In this document: positions 40,315 through 47,964 of the stretch, piece after piece | How the letters are laid out: each line of letters opens with the position of its first letter | Position numbering within the stretch: the stretch's first letter is position 1 | DNA from: Amycolatopsis pretoriensis | Lineage (GTDB): Bacteria > Actinomycetota > Actinomycetes > Mycobacteriales > Pseudonocardiaceae | Assembly (NCBI RefSeq): GCF_900107925.1 | Contig: NZ_FNUJ01000012.1 | Location: 62,001 to 126,000, forward strand | Direction: 5' to 3' | DNA: 64,000 bases | Translations under genes and position numbers: made by a program | The notes under the pieces: generated by a model | Seen by the model: the letters and a program-made list of their open reading frames with translations, nothing else | Database searches by the model: none | What the model was told of the DNA's origin: nothing

Positions 40315-42702
40315 GTGAAGAGCAGGGTCCTGGCGGGCGCGTTGGCGCTCGCCGTGGTGGCGACGGGGGTGAGTCCCGTCGTCGCGGAAGCGGCCGGGGG
40401 TGACGCCCTCGACGCCGTCAACACGTTCATCGGCACGCAGGACGAAGGCAACACCTTCCCCGGCGCCTCGGCGCCGTTCGGGATGACGCAGGTCAGCCCG
40501 ATCACCTCGCACTACGCCGGCTACCGCTACACCGACACCGCGATCCGCGGGTTCGGGCACTTCTTCCTGTCCGGCGCGGGCTGCTGGGAGCAGGGCGGCC
40601 TCGTCTCGACGCTGCCGACCACCGGCGAAGTGGGGCCCGGCAAGGCTTTCGACACCACGAAAGCGGCCACCTTCGACCAGAAGCTCTACGCGGCGCCGTT
40701 CACCCACGACGGCGAGGTCGGCGAACCCGGCTACTACAAGGTCCACCTGACCGGCTACGGCGGCGTCGACGTCGAGACGACCGCGGCCACGCGCGCCGGC
40801 GTCGAGCGGTACACCTTCAGCAAGCCCGGTGACGCCAACGTCTTCGTCAACGTCGGGCAGGCCAACGACAAGGAACCGGTCACCGGCAGCAGCATCCGGG
40901 TCGTCGACGACCGGACCGTCGAGGGAACCGTGGAGTCGCAGGCGTTCTGCGGCGGCAAGGCCTACACGACGTACTTCACGACGAAGTTCGACAAGCCGTT
41001 CAAGTCCTCCGGCACCTGGTCGCCGGACGGCGGTACCCCGGGCAGCCGCGAGTCGAAGGGCGGCGCGGGCCTGCGTGGCGCCTGGCTGACGTTCGGCGGG
41101 CAGGGCCAGGTCACCGCGACCACCGCGATCTCCCAGGTGGACGCGCAGGGCGCGCGGCTCAACCTGGCGTCGGAGAAGATCCGGTCGTTCGACGCGGCCA
41201 AGGACGCGGTGCAGCGCACCTGGCGCCACGAGCTGTCCACTGTGGACATCAAGGGCGGCTCGACCGACGACCGCACGGTCTTCTACACCTCGCTCTACCA
41301 CGCGTTGCTGCAGCCGCTGACGGCGAACGACGCCGACGGCCGCTACTACGGCTTCGACAAGAAGATCCACCGGGCGGTCGGCTGGACCTACTACGACTTC
41401 TTCTCCCTGTGGGACACCTACCGCTCCCAGAACCAGCTCCTGGCGCTGCTGCGGCCCAGCCGCGCGAAGGACATCGCCAAGAGCATCCTCGCCATCCACG
41501 ACCAGGGCGGCTGGCTCCCGCGGTGGGCGTACGCGAGCCAGGAGACGAACACGATGACCGGCGACCCGGTCACGCCGTTCCTGGTGGACCTCTGGCGGTT
41601 CGGCGCGCTGTCGGGCGAGGAAGCGCACGCCTACCAGGCACTGCTGCAGAATTCGACGCAGATCCCGCCGGCGTCGTCGCCGTTCCAGGGCCGTTCGGGC
41701 AACGCGAGCTACCAGGCGGACGGGTTCGTCCAGTACGACCCGGACTTCCCGAAGAAGGGGCAGGACACCGACCCGAACCACGGCGCTTCGGCGACGCTGG
41801 AGTACGCGCTCGGTGACTGTTCGCTGTCGGTCATGGCCGCCGCGCTCGGGAAGAAGGCCGACGCGGCCGCGCTCAAGGAAAAGGGCCGGACGTACCGGAC
41901 GCTCTGGGACGAAACGCAGACCGACCGCGGTTTCACCGGCTTCTTCCGGCCTAAGGTCGCGGGCGGCGACTGGTTCAGCCCCGCCGACGAGCCGTACAGC
42001 CCGCAGAGCCAGGACGGCTTCCACGAGGGCACGGCCTGGCAGTACCAGTGGCTCGTCCAGCAGGACGTCCCCGGCCTGGAGCAGCGCATGGGCGGCCCGG
42101 CGGCCACCGGCAAGCGCCTCGACGACTTCTTCGCCTACGACGAGCTGGTGAAGAACCCGGCGACGGCGGTGCGCGAGAACTGGGTCGTCGGCCCGTACGA
42201 CTACTACGACCAGTTCCGCTACAACCCGAACAACGAGCCGGACCTCCACTCGCCGTGGATGTACGCGCTCACCGGACAGCCGGCGAAGACGTCGACGGTC
42301 GTGCGGGCGGCGCACACGCTGTTCACCAACGCGCCCAACGGCGTCACCGGGAACGACGACCTCGGCACCATGTCGGCCTGGTACGTCTTCAGTGCGCTCG
42401 GTCTCTACCCCGCTGTCCCAGGGACTGGGAACTTCGTGCTGAACGCGCCGCGGTTCGAGAAGTCGGTGCTGCACCTGGAGAACGGGCGCGACATCACGGT
42501 CAAGGCGTCCGGCGCGGACGGCTCGAAGCTGCAGTACGTCTCGGGCCTGAAGGTCGGGTCGCGCGCCAGTGACCGCGTGTACGTCAACGTGGACCAGCTG
42601 GAGCGGGGCACGACGCTCGACTTCCGCCTGACCGCCGACGCCGCCGCGGCGACGTGGGGGACGTCACCCGCGTCCGCCCCGGCTTCGCCCTGCGCGGAGT
42701 AG
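40315..42702 (+). CDS. Secreted GH92 family alpha-mannosidase, short form
   Basis: 795 residues from the GTG at 40315, seven bases after AGGAGG. Signal peptide VKSRVLAGALALAVVATG with cleavage near AEAAGG. The GH92 N-terminal domain has NTFIGTQDEGNTFPGASAPF. The catalytic part has FHEGTAWQYQWLVQQDVPG and GNDDLGTMSAWYVFSALG, matching the acid and base motifs. It lacks the two C-terminal domains of the GH92 enzyme at 30265. It may have a different linkage preference. It is separated from that gene by the tail locus. Confidence 0.93.
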   Translation: MKSRVLAGALALAVVATGVSPVVAEAAGGDALDAVNTFIGTQDEGNTFPGASAPFGMTQVSPITSHYAGYRYTDTAIRGFGHFFLSGAGCWEQGGLVSTLPTTGEVGPGKAFDTTKAATFDQKLYAAPFTHDGEVGEPGYYKVHLTGYGGVDVETTAATRAGVERYTFSKPGDANVFVNVGQANDKEPVTGSSIRVVDDRTVEGTVESQAFCGGKAYTTYFTTKFDKPFKSSGTWSPDGGTPGSRESKGGAGLRGAWLTFGGQGQVTATTAISQVDAQGARLNLASEKIRSFDAAKDAVQRTWRHELSTVDIKGGSTDDRTVFYTSLYHALLQPLTANDADGRYYGFDKKIHRAVGWTYYDFFSLWDTYRSQNQLLALLRPSRAKDIAKSILAIHDQGGWLPRWAYASQETNTMTGDPVTPFLVDLWRFGALSGEEAHAYQALLQNSTQIPPASSPFQGRSGNASYQADGFVQYDPDFPKKGQDTDPNHGASATLEYALGDCSLSVMAAALGKKADAAALKEKGRTYRTLWDETQTDRGFTGFFRPKVAGGDWFSPADEPYSPQSQDGFHEGTAWQYQWLVQQDVPGLEQRMGGPAATGKRLDDFFAYDELVKNPATAVRENWVVGPYDYYDQFRYNPNNEPDLHSPWMYALTGQPAKTSTVVRAAHTLFTNAPNGVTGNDDLGTMSAWYVFSALGLYPAVPGTGNFVLNAPRFEKSVLHLENGRDITVKASGADGSKLQYVSGLKVGSRASDRVYVNVDQLERGTTLDFRLTADAAAATWGTSPASAPASPCAE

Positions 42703-42716
42703 ACAAAGGACGTTCG

Positions 42717-42750
42717 CGGCCGTGGTCCAGACCACATTGGACCACGGCCG
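42717..42750 (+). terminator. Perfect 13-bp hairpin after second GH92 gene, containing a dre-like site
   Basis: CGGCCGTGGTCCA (42717-42729) pairs with TGGACCACGGCCG (42738-42750), loop of eight. Position 15 bases past the stop supports a terminator. The 12-mer TGGTCCAGACCA at 42723-42734 inside it resembles a DasR-responsive element, so a regulatory role is also possible. Confidence 0.75.
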
Positions 42751-42919
42751 TGAGCAGGGTCACGGGCCCCGGTGTTCCCGTGAGGGCCGTCACGCCTCAC
42801 ACTGGGTATCAGCACGTCCGACAGCGCCGTTGACGTCCACAGGCAGTCCGCCTTGGACGGTGCGTCGGGCGTTTGTTGTGTCAGTACCAAAACGTGGTGA
42901 GACCCCACAGGAGGAAGAA

Positions 42920-43285
42920 GTGTCCAGCAAGGCCGCTCTAGTTTTCCGCGTGGCCGCAGTCGCCGAAGCCCTTTCCTGGGCGGCGCTGCTTGTCGGGATG
43001 TTCCTCAAGTACGTCGTCCACTCCTCCGGTGAGGGCGGCGTGCCCGTCATCGGCATGGTGCACGGCGTGATCTTCGTCCTCTACGTGGTCGTCTCCCTGT
43101 CCGTGGCGAAGCCGCTCGGCTGGCGCCCGAAGACGCTGGTCCTCGCGCTGCTCGCGAGCATCCCGCCGCTCTTCACGTGGCTGTTCGAGAAGTGGGCGCT
43201 GCGCAACGGCAAGCTCGACGGCCCGCAGCGGCTGTCCCACGGCGGTGTCGGCCTGTTCCAGGTGCGGGAACCCGTCGCCGCCTGA
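42920..43285 (+). CDS. DUF3817 membrane protein
   Basis: 121 residues from the GTG at 42920 with AGGAGG upstream. Three hydrophobic segments (VAEALSWAALLVGMFLKYVV, VIGMVHGVIFVLYVVVSLSV, TLVLALLASIPPLFTWLFE) in the DUF3817 pattern. The FRVAAVAEALSW start is typical. Function unknown. Monocistronic, with a strong terminator behind it. Confidence 0.85.
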   Translation: MSSKAALVFRVAAVAEALSWAALLVGMFLKYVVHSSGEGGVPVIGMVHGVIFVLYVVVSLSVAKPLGWRPKTLVLALLASIPPLFTWLFEKWALRNGKLDGPQRLSHGGVGLFQVREPVAA

Positions 43286-43299
43286 TCCCGGGATGTGAG

Positions 43300-43327
43300 A
43301 AAGGCCCGCACCTCGGTGCGGGCCTTT
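43300..43327. terminator. Bidirectional hairpin terminator
   Basis: AAAGGCCCGCACC (43300-43312) pairs with GGTGCGGGCCTTT (43315-43327) between the convergent DUF3817 and MarR genes. The A/T ends give each strand a short T-run. Confidence 0.88.
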
Positions 43328-43330
43328 CCG

Positions 43331-43831
43331 CTATTCCGTGAAGTCCCCGGCGGCCCGGCGGACCTTCGTCAGCAGGTCGGTGAGCTGCTCGGTCTGCCGA
43401 TCGGTCAGCCCGTCGAGGCCGAAGTCGATTTCCGTCACCGCGGCCGTCGCCGTCTCGCGGCGCTTGCGGCCTTCGTCGGTGATCTCGACGAGCGTCGTGC
43501 GCCGGTCCGTCGGGTGCGGGACGCGCTTGACGAGCCCGTCGCGCTCCAGCCGGTCGACTATGTTGGTGACACTGGTGGGGTGCAGCTGGAGCCGCTCGCC
43601 CATCACCCGCATCGGCAGGCTGGCGCTGCGGGCGAAGGTGAGCAGCACCAGGGCTTCGTACCGGGCGAAGGTCAGGCCGTGCGGCTTGAGCGCGCCGTCC
43701 ACCGCGGACTGGATGATCTGCTGGACGCGCATCACGCCGGTCACCGCGGCCATGGTGCCGGAGGGCCCGATCCGGTCCTCCCAGAGCTGTGCCGCGCGGG
43801 CGATCGGGTCGAACGGCAGCGGACGGTTCAT
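43331..43831 (-). CDS. MarR-family transcriptional regulator
   Basis: 166 residues, ATG at 43831. Winged helix-turn-helix from about residue 60: LTFARYEALVLLTFARSASL, MGERLQLHPTSVTNIVDRLE and HPTDRRTTLVEITDEGR, all diagnostic of MarR. It is divergent from the thiamine-binding-like gene at 43910, its likely target. Ligand unknown. Confidence 0.9.
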   Translation of the reverse strand: MNRPLPFDPIARAAQLWEDRIGPSGTMAAVTGVMRVQQIIQSAVDGALKPHGLTFARYEALVLLTFARSASLPMRVMGERLQLHPTSVTNIVDRLERDGLVKRVPHPTDRRTTLVEITDEGRKRRETATAAVTEIDFGLDGLTDRQTEQLTDLLTKVRRAAGDFTE

Positions 43832-43909
43832 GACACGCGAAGTTACCAGCGGGTACCGGCGGGTGTCGCCCGACCGGCGGAAAGAACACCGAAGAAGGGA
43901 CTTCCGAAC

Positions 43910-44212
43910 ATGATCGTCGCGTTCAGCGTGAGCCCGTCCGGGGGAGAGCCCGACGGCGGGGTGAGCGAGGCCGTCGCCCGCGCCGTCAAGGTGGTCCGGG
44001 ACTCGGGCCTGCCCAACTCGACCAACGCGATGTTCACGAACATCGAAGGCGAGTGGGACGAAGTGATGGACGTCGTCAAGCGCGCGGTCGAGGCCGCGGG
44101 GGAGGGCTCGGCTCGCGTCGGCCTGGTCCTGAAAGCGGACATCCGGCCCGGCTTCGAAGACCAGCTCGAGGCCAAGGTGGACCGCGTGGAAGCCCACCTG
44201 CGCGAGTCCTGA
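43910..44212 (+). CDS. MTH1187/YkoF-family thiamine-binding-like protein
   Basis: 100 residues, ATG with GAAGAAGG upstream. Ferredoxin-like alpha/beta fold with MIVAFSVSPSGG, FTNIEGEWDEVMDVVKRAVE and RVGLVLKADIRPG matching the MTH1187 family. Relatives bind thiamine or its pyrimidine precursor. Possibly regulated by the divergent MarR protein. Confidence 0.85.
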   Translation: MIVAFSVSPSGGEPDGGVSEAVARAVKVVRDSGLPNSTNAMFTNIEGEWDEVMDVVKRAVEAAGEGSARVGLVLKADIRPGFEDQLEAKVDRVEAHLRES

Positions 44213-44213
44213 G

Positions 44214-44621
44214 TCAAGGGAGGGGCGGGGTGAAGGCGACCGTCCAGCGGCCGTCTTCGCTCGTCACCGTCAGCGGGTAGCTGAACGGCCTCCCGTCGCC
44301 GAGCGCGCCGGTGATCGTCGCGCGGGCCGGGGCCGCCGCGTCGGGGCCCAGCTCCACCCGCACGTCGTGGACGCCGTGGTCGGCCAGCACCGCGACGTAG
44401 TCCTTCGCGAAGTCGTCGCCGCCGGAGCCCGGGTAGTCGAGCAGCCCGCCGAGCGCGTCCGGGTCGTGGCTGCCGAGCGCGGTGGCGAGCCGGTCGCGCA
44501 GCTCGGCGGGCGAGGCCGCGCCCGGGTCCGGTTCGTGGACGATGAGCAGCGTCACCGCGCCGATCCAGACGACGGCGGCCGCGATGGACAGGCCCACCTT
44601 CACGTCACGCCGGATGTGCAC
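44214..44621 (-). CDS. Membrane-anchored hypothetical protein
   Basis: 135 residues from the GTG at 44621. One N-terminal membrane segment (VGLSIAAAVVWIGAVTLLIV) and an extracytoplasmic domain with an alpha/beta pattern resembling DUF4878/lumazine-binding-like small domains (AELRDRLATALGSHDPDALG). Function not recognised. It converges on the YkoF-like gene with a one-base gap. Confidence 0.7.
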   Translation of the reverse strand: MHIRRDVKVGLSIAAAVVWIGAVTLLIVHEPDPGAASPAELRDRLATALGSHDPDALGGLLDYPGSGGDDFAKDYVAVLADHGVHDVRVELGPDAAAPARATITGALGDGRPFSYPLTVTSEDGRWTVAFTPPLP

Positions 44622-44706
44622 CGGCCGAGCCTGCCCCACGCGGCGCCGTCCTGCCAAGCGGACCGGCCGGGGCACCCGGTGAAACTCCGCCGGCGCGCGT
44701 GCCAGG

Positions 44707-45693
44707 ATGGAGGGCGTGACACAGCCACGCGGATCTGCAGCGAAGTCAGCGGCCCTGTCCGCCGCCCTCTCCGGCGCGGTCGACCTGTCCGCGCTCAAGG
44801 CCCGCGCCGAATCGGCGCAGAGGCAGCCGGCCCCGTCGGCCGGCCCGGCCGGCCCCGCCGGTGACGGGCCGCCGCCGTCCTCGTCGGGGGCCGTGATCGA
44901 TGTCACCGAGGCCACCTTCCAGGCCGAGGTCGTGGAACGGTCCCTGCGCCAGCTCGTGGTCGTCGACCTGTGGGCCGAGTGGTGCGGCCCGTGCAAACAG
45001 CTGTCCCCGGTGCTGGAGCGGATGGCCGGCGAGTCCGGCGGCGCGTGGGTCGTCGCGAAGGTCGACGTCGACGCGAACCCGCGCATCGCGCAGCTGTTCG
45101 GCGCGCAGTCCATCCCGACGATCGTCGCCATCGCGGGCGGCCAGCCCGTCGACGCCTTCTCCGGCGCGCTGCCCGAGCCGGAGATCCGCAAGTGGATCAA
45201 CGCCCTGCTCGACGCGCTGCGCGACAAGCTCCCGGCGATCGCCGAGGCCGAAGCGGGCGGCGCCGGGCCGATCGAGGAGCCCGAAGACCCGCGCTTCACC
45301 GAGGCGGAGGAAGCCTTCGAACGCGGTGACTTCGCCGCCGCGCAGGCCGCCTACGAGCGCATCCTCGACGTCGAACCGGCCAACGAGCTGGCGAAGAACG
45401 CGCTGGCCCAGGTCAAGTTCACCGCCCGCGCGGAGAACGCGGACCCCGACGCCCGCGCGAAGGCCGACGCCGACCCGTCCGACCTCGCGGCCCAGCTCGA
45501 CGCGGCCGACTTGGAGATCGCGTCGAACGACGTCGAGGCGGGCTTCAAGCGCCTGATCGACGCGGTCCGCCGGACGGCGGGCGAGGACCGCAACAAGGTC
45601 CGCGAGCACCTGGTGGCGCTGTTCGACCTCTTCGACCCGGCCGACGACCGCGTCATGAAGGCCCGCCGCGACCTGGCGTCCGCCCTCTTCTAG
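44707..45693 (+). CDS. Thioredoxin-domain co-chaperone (YbbN/CnoX family)
   Basis: 328 residues from the ATG at 44707; a GTG at 44716 is an alternative. A proline/alanine-rich N-terminus is followed by a thioredoxin domain (about residues 60-165) with the active site WAEWCGPCKQLSP. The C-terminal half is TPR-like (FTEAEEAFERGDFAAAQAAY, LAKNALAQVKF). It belongs to the family that protects and delivers oxidised proteins to chaperones. Both active cysteines are present, unlike E. coli CnoX. Confidence 0.88.
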   Translation: MEGVTQPRGSAAKSAALSAALSGAVDLSALKARAESAQRQPAPSAGPAGPAGDGPPPSSSGAVIDVTEATFQAEVVERSLRQLVVVDLWAEWCGPCKQLSPVLERMAGESGGAWVVAKVDVDANPRIAQLFGAQSIPTIVAIAGGQPVDAFSGALPEPEIRKWINALLDALRDKLPAIAEAEAGGAGPIEEPEDPRFTEAEEAFERGDFAAAQAAYERILDVEPANELAKNALAQVKFTARAENADPDARAKADADPSDLAAQLDAADLEIASNDVEAGFKRLIDAVRRTAGEDRNKVREHLVALFDLFDPADDRVMKARRDLASALF

Positions 45694-45697
45694 ACCG

Positions 45698-45737
45698 CAT
45701 GGGAAAGGCCCCCACCGCGGTGGGGGCCTTTCCCATG
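45698..45737. terminator. Bidirectional 40-bp perfect palindrome terminator
   Basis: CATGGGAAAGGCCCCCACCG (45698-45717) is followed at once by its exact complement to 45737. It lies between the convergent thioredoxin-type and methyltransferase genes. Confidence 0.88.
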
Positions 45738-45738
45738 C

Positions 45739-46389
45739 TCAGGCGTGGTTGCGCGCGAAGATGACGGCTCCCGGGACGTCCTCGTCGGGACCCATGACCA
45801 GTTCGGCCTCGATCGTGAACCCCGCGGCACGCAGCCAGCCCGCGATCCTGCCGGGCGGGCGGTGGTGACTGTCCACGTTGACCGGGCGGCCCGTGTAGCC
45901 CTCGGCCGTGTGCTGTGTCCCGTCACCGACGTGGAAGCCGACCAGCAGCGGGCCACCCGGCCGCAACACCCGGCGGAACTGCTCGAACACGCCGGGCACG
46001 GCGTGGTCGGGCACGTGGATCACGGACCAGAACGCGAGCACGCCGGCGACCGAACCTTCCGCCAGGTCGAGGTCGGTCATCGACCCGACCTCGAAGCGCA
46101 GGCCGGGGTGGTCGCGTCGCGCGATGGCGATCATCTCGGGCGAGAGGTCGATGCCGAACGCGTCCACGCCGAGCTCTCGGAGGTGGCCGGTGACGTAGCC
46201 CGGCCCGCAGCCGACGTCGGCGACCGGCCCGCCTCCGGCGCTGTGCACCGACTCGGCGAACAGCGCCAGGCTCGCGCGCAGGTAAGGCCGCTCGTCGAGC
46301 AGCCCACGCACCTTCTCGAGGTAGCCGGGGGCGTCGGTGTCGTACGAGGACCGGGTGTCGGACAGCCAGGAGTCGGGCACGGGCGACAT
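45739..46389 (-). CDS. SAM-dependent class I methyltransferase
   Basis: 216 residues from the ATG at 46389 (GAGGTG just upstream). The SAM site is VADVGCGPGYVTGHL (about residues 57-71) with FGIDLSPEMIAIAR as the next strand and FWSVIHVP as motif IV. Substrate unknown. It starts 8 bases after the metallopeptidase stop, so likely in one operon with it. Confidence 0.85.
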   Translation of the reverse strand: MSPVPDSWLSDTRSSYDTDAPGYLEKVRGLLDERPYLRASLALFAESVHSAGGGPVADVGCGPGYVTGHLRELGVDAFGIDLSPEMIAIARRDHPGLRFEVGSMTDLDLAEGSVAGVLAFWSVIHVPDHAVPGVFEQFRRVLRPGGPLLVGFHVGDGTQHTAEGYTGRPVNVDSHHRPPGRIAGWLRAAGFTIEAELVMGPDEDVPGAVIFARNHA

Positions 46390-46397
46390 CACCTCAT

Positions 46398-47831
46398 TCA
46401 GGCGTACTGCTTCGAGCAGACCGACGAACCCTCGAGATAGCCGCGCCGCAGGGACTCGACGCGGTCGAAACCGCTGTCCGGGCGCTTCCCGTTGACGTCC
46501 GCCGAGATCAGGCTCTCCGGCTGCAGCAGGTCCGCGATGGCCTCGTCGAGGTCCCCCGCCGAGAGCCGCAGGTCGCCGGGCCGGTTCGTGAACGCCGCCC
46601 ACGCCCCCACCAGGCAGGCGGTCCGCAGGCCTGCGTTCGCGTTGTCGATCGACGCGCCGACGCCCTTCTGGATGCCCAGCGCGTACCGCGACGCGACCTC
46701 CGAGAACGCCGCGAAGTCACCCATGCCGCCCGGGTCCTCGCCCTTCATCTCGGCCTCGCGGTCGATCGGCTGGGCCAGCTGCGAGAGCTTGGAGAGGTCG
46801 ATGGCCACCGTGTTGTCGTTCGGGCAGTACGACGCCGGCGGTGTGGTCTGGCAGCTGCCGCCGTCGCTGATCTCCGGCGCGGCCACCCCGGCGCCCTTGA
46901 AGGCCTCGTCGAGGCTCTTCTTCAGCAGTTCGACGGCCTGGTCGTTGAACTTCGCGTCGCCCTTGCCGGTGTCGCCCTTGTCGAACGGGCGCTCGGTGAG
47001 CCGGGCCTTGACGTTCTCGGTGTTCATCGCCGCGCACTCCTTCGGGCCCTTCTCGAACCCGGTCTGGAACGCGAAGGTGCGGTCGAACGCCGTGCCGTGC
47101 GCGCCGCGGTCGGCGCCGCTGGTGCCCGCCTGGTCGCGGATCAGGAACATCGCCGCCATGACCTGGTTCAGGCCCTCGGACGTCGACACCTGGTAGTACT
47201 TGCTCTTGTTCTCGGCGACCCACCGGAAGTACCCGCCGGCGAAGCAGTCGGCCTGCTGCTCCTTCACCACGGTCGGGGTGCTCTTGGTCATGTTGGCCTT
47301 GTCGCCGAGCCGGTACTGCACGGCGTGGCCGAACTCGTGCGCCAGCACGACGACCACGGACATCGGCCCGAACCGCTGGCGCAGCATCGGCAGCAGCACC
47401 CCGCGGTCCCACGCCACCGAGTCGTCGACCGAGCAGTAGAACGCGTTGACGAGCTTCTTGACGCTGCCGCAGCCGGTCTTCTCGGTGTCGGTCTGCGAGT
47501 CGTAGGACAGCAGCGACTTCACCGGCTCGAACTGCTGGCCGAAGTCGGCGGGCAGGCGCTCGTTCCAGTACGTCTGGACGTCGTCGATCGCGGCGGTCGC
47601 GAGCTTGTCGTCCTCGCCGCCGTCGGCGTTCTTGACGTCGATGCCCGGTGTCGGCGCGTCCGGCTTGAGGCCGCTCTCGAAGTGCGTCACCGGCAGCCCG
47701 GCGACCGATCCGGCGCCGGTGTCCTTGCTCGGGTCCCCGCTCGCGCCGCCCTTGTCGTCGCACCCGCTCACGGCCACCGCCGCGACGGCCAGCAACGCCA
47801 CCAGTGCGCGCCGTCCTCCCCCTGGGATCAT
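46398..47831 (-). CDS. Neutral zinc metallopeptidase lipoprotein (YpfJ-like)
   Basis: 477 residues from the ATG at 47831; a GTG five codons upstream is also possible. Signal peptide with lipobox VAVSGCDD. The zinc motif is HEFGHAVQ in VVVVLAHEFGHAVQYRLGD (about residue 165), with downstream KEQQADCFAG supplying the third ligand region. Cysteines (GCGSV, FYCSV, SCQTT, SYCPN) suggest disulfides. A cell-surface protease of unknown substrate. Confidence 0.85.
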   Translation of the reverse strand: MIPGGGRRALVALLAVAAVAVSGCDDKGGASGDPSKDTGAGSVAGLPVTHFESGLKPDAPTPGIDVKNADGGEDDKLATAAIDDVQTYWNERLPADFGQQFEPVKSLLSYDSQTDTEKTGCGSVKKLVNAFYCSVDDSVAWDRGVLLPMLRQRFGPMSVVVVLAHEFGHAVQYRLGDKANMTKSTPTVVKEQQADCFAGGYFRWVAENKSKYYQVSTSEGLNQVMAAMFLIRDQAGTSGADRGAHGTAFDRTFAFQTGFEKGPKECAAMNTENVKARLTERPFDKGDTGKGDAKFNDQAVELLKKSLDEAFKGAGVAAPEISDGGSCQTTPPASYCPNDNTVAIDLSKLSQLAQPIDREAEMKGEDPGGMGDFAAFSEVASRYALGIQKGVGASIDNANAGLRTACLVGAWAAFTNRPGDLRLSAGDLDEAIADLLQPESLISADVNGKRPDSGFDRVESLRRGYLEGSSVCSKQYA

Positions 47832-47964
47832 CTTCACTTGCTCCACTCCCGACCTGCGCGTACCCGACGCGCAGGACCATACCCAGCGCTTACGGGACGT
47901 GTGCGCGTTATCCCCGAACTACTCCCTGCGCATCGCGGGGCGCGGCCCGATATCGTCGCTTCCC

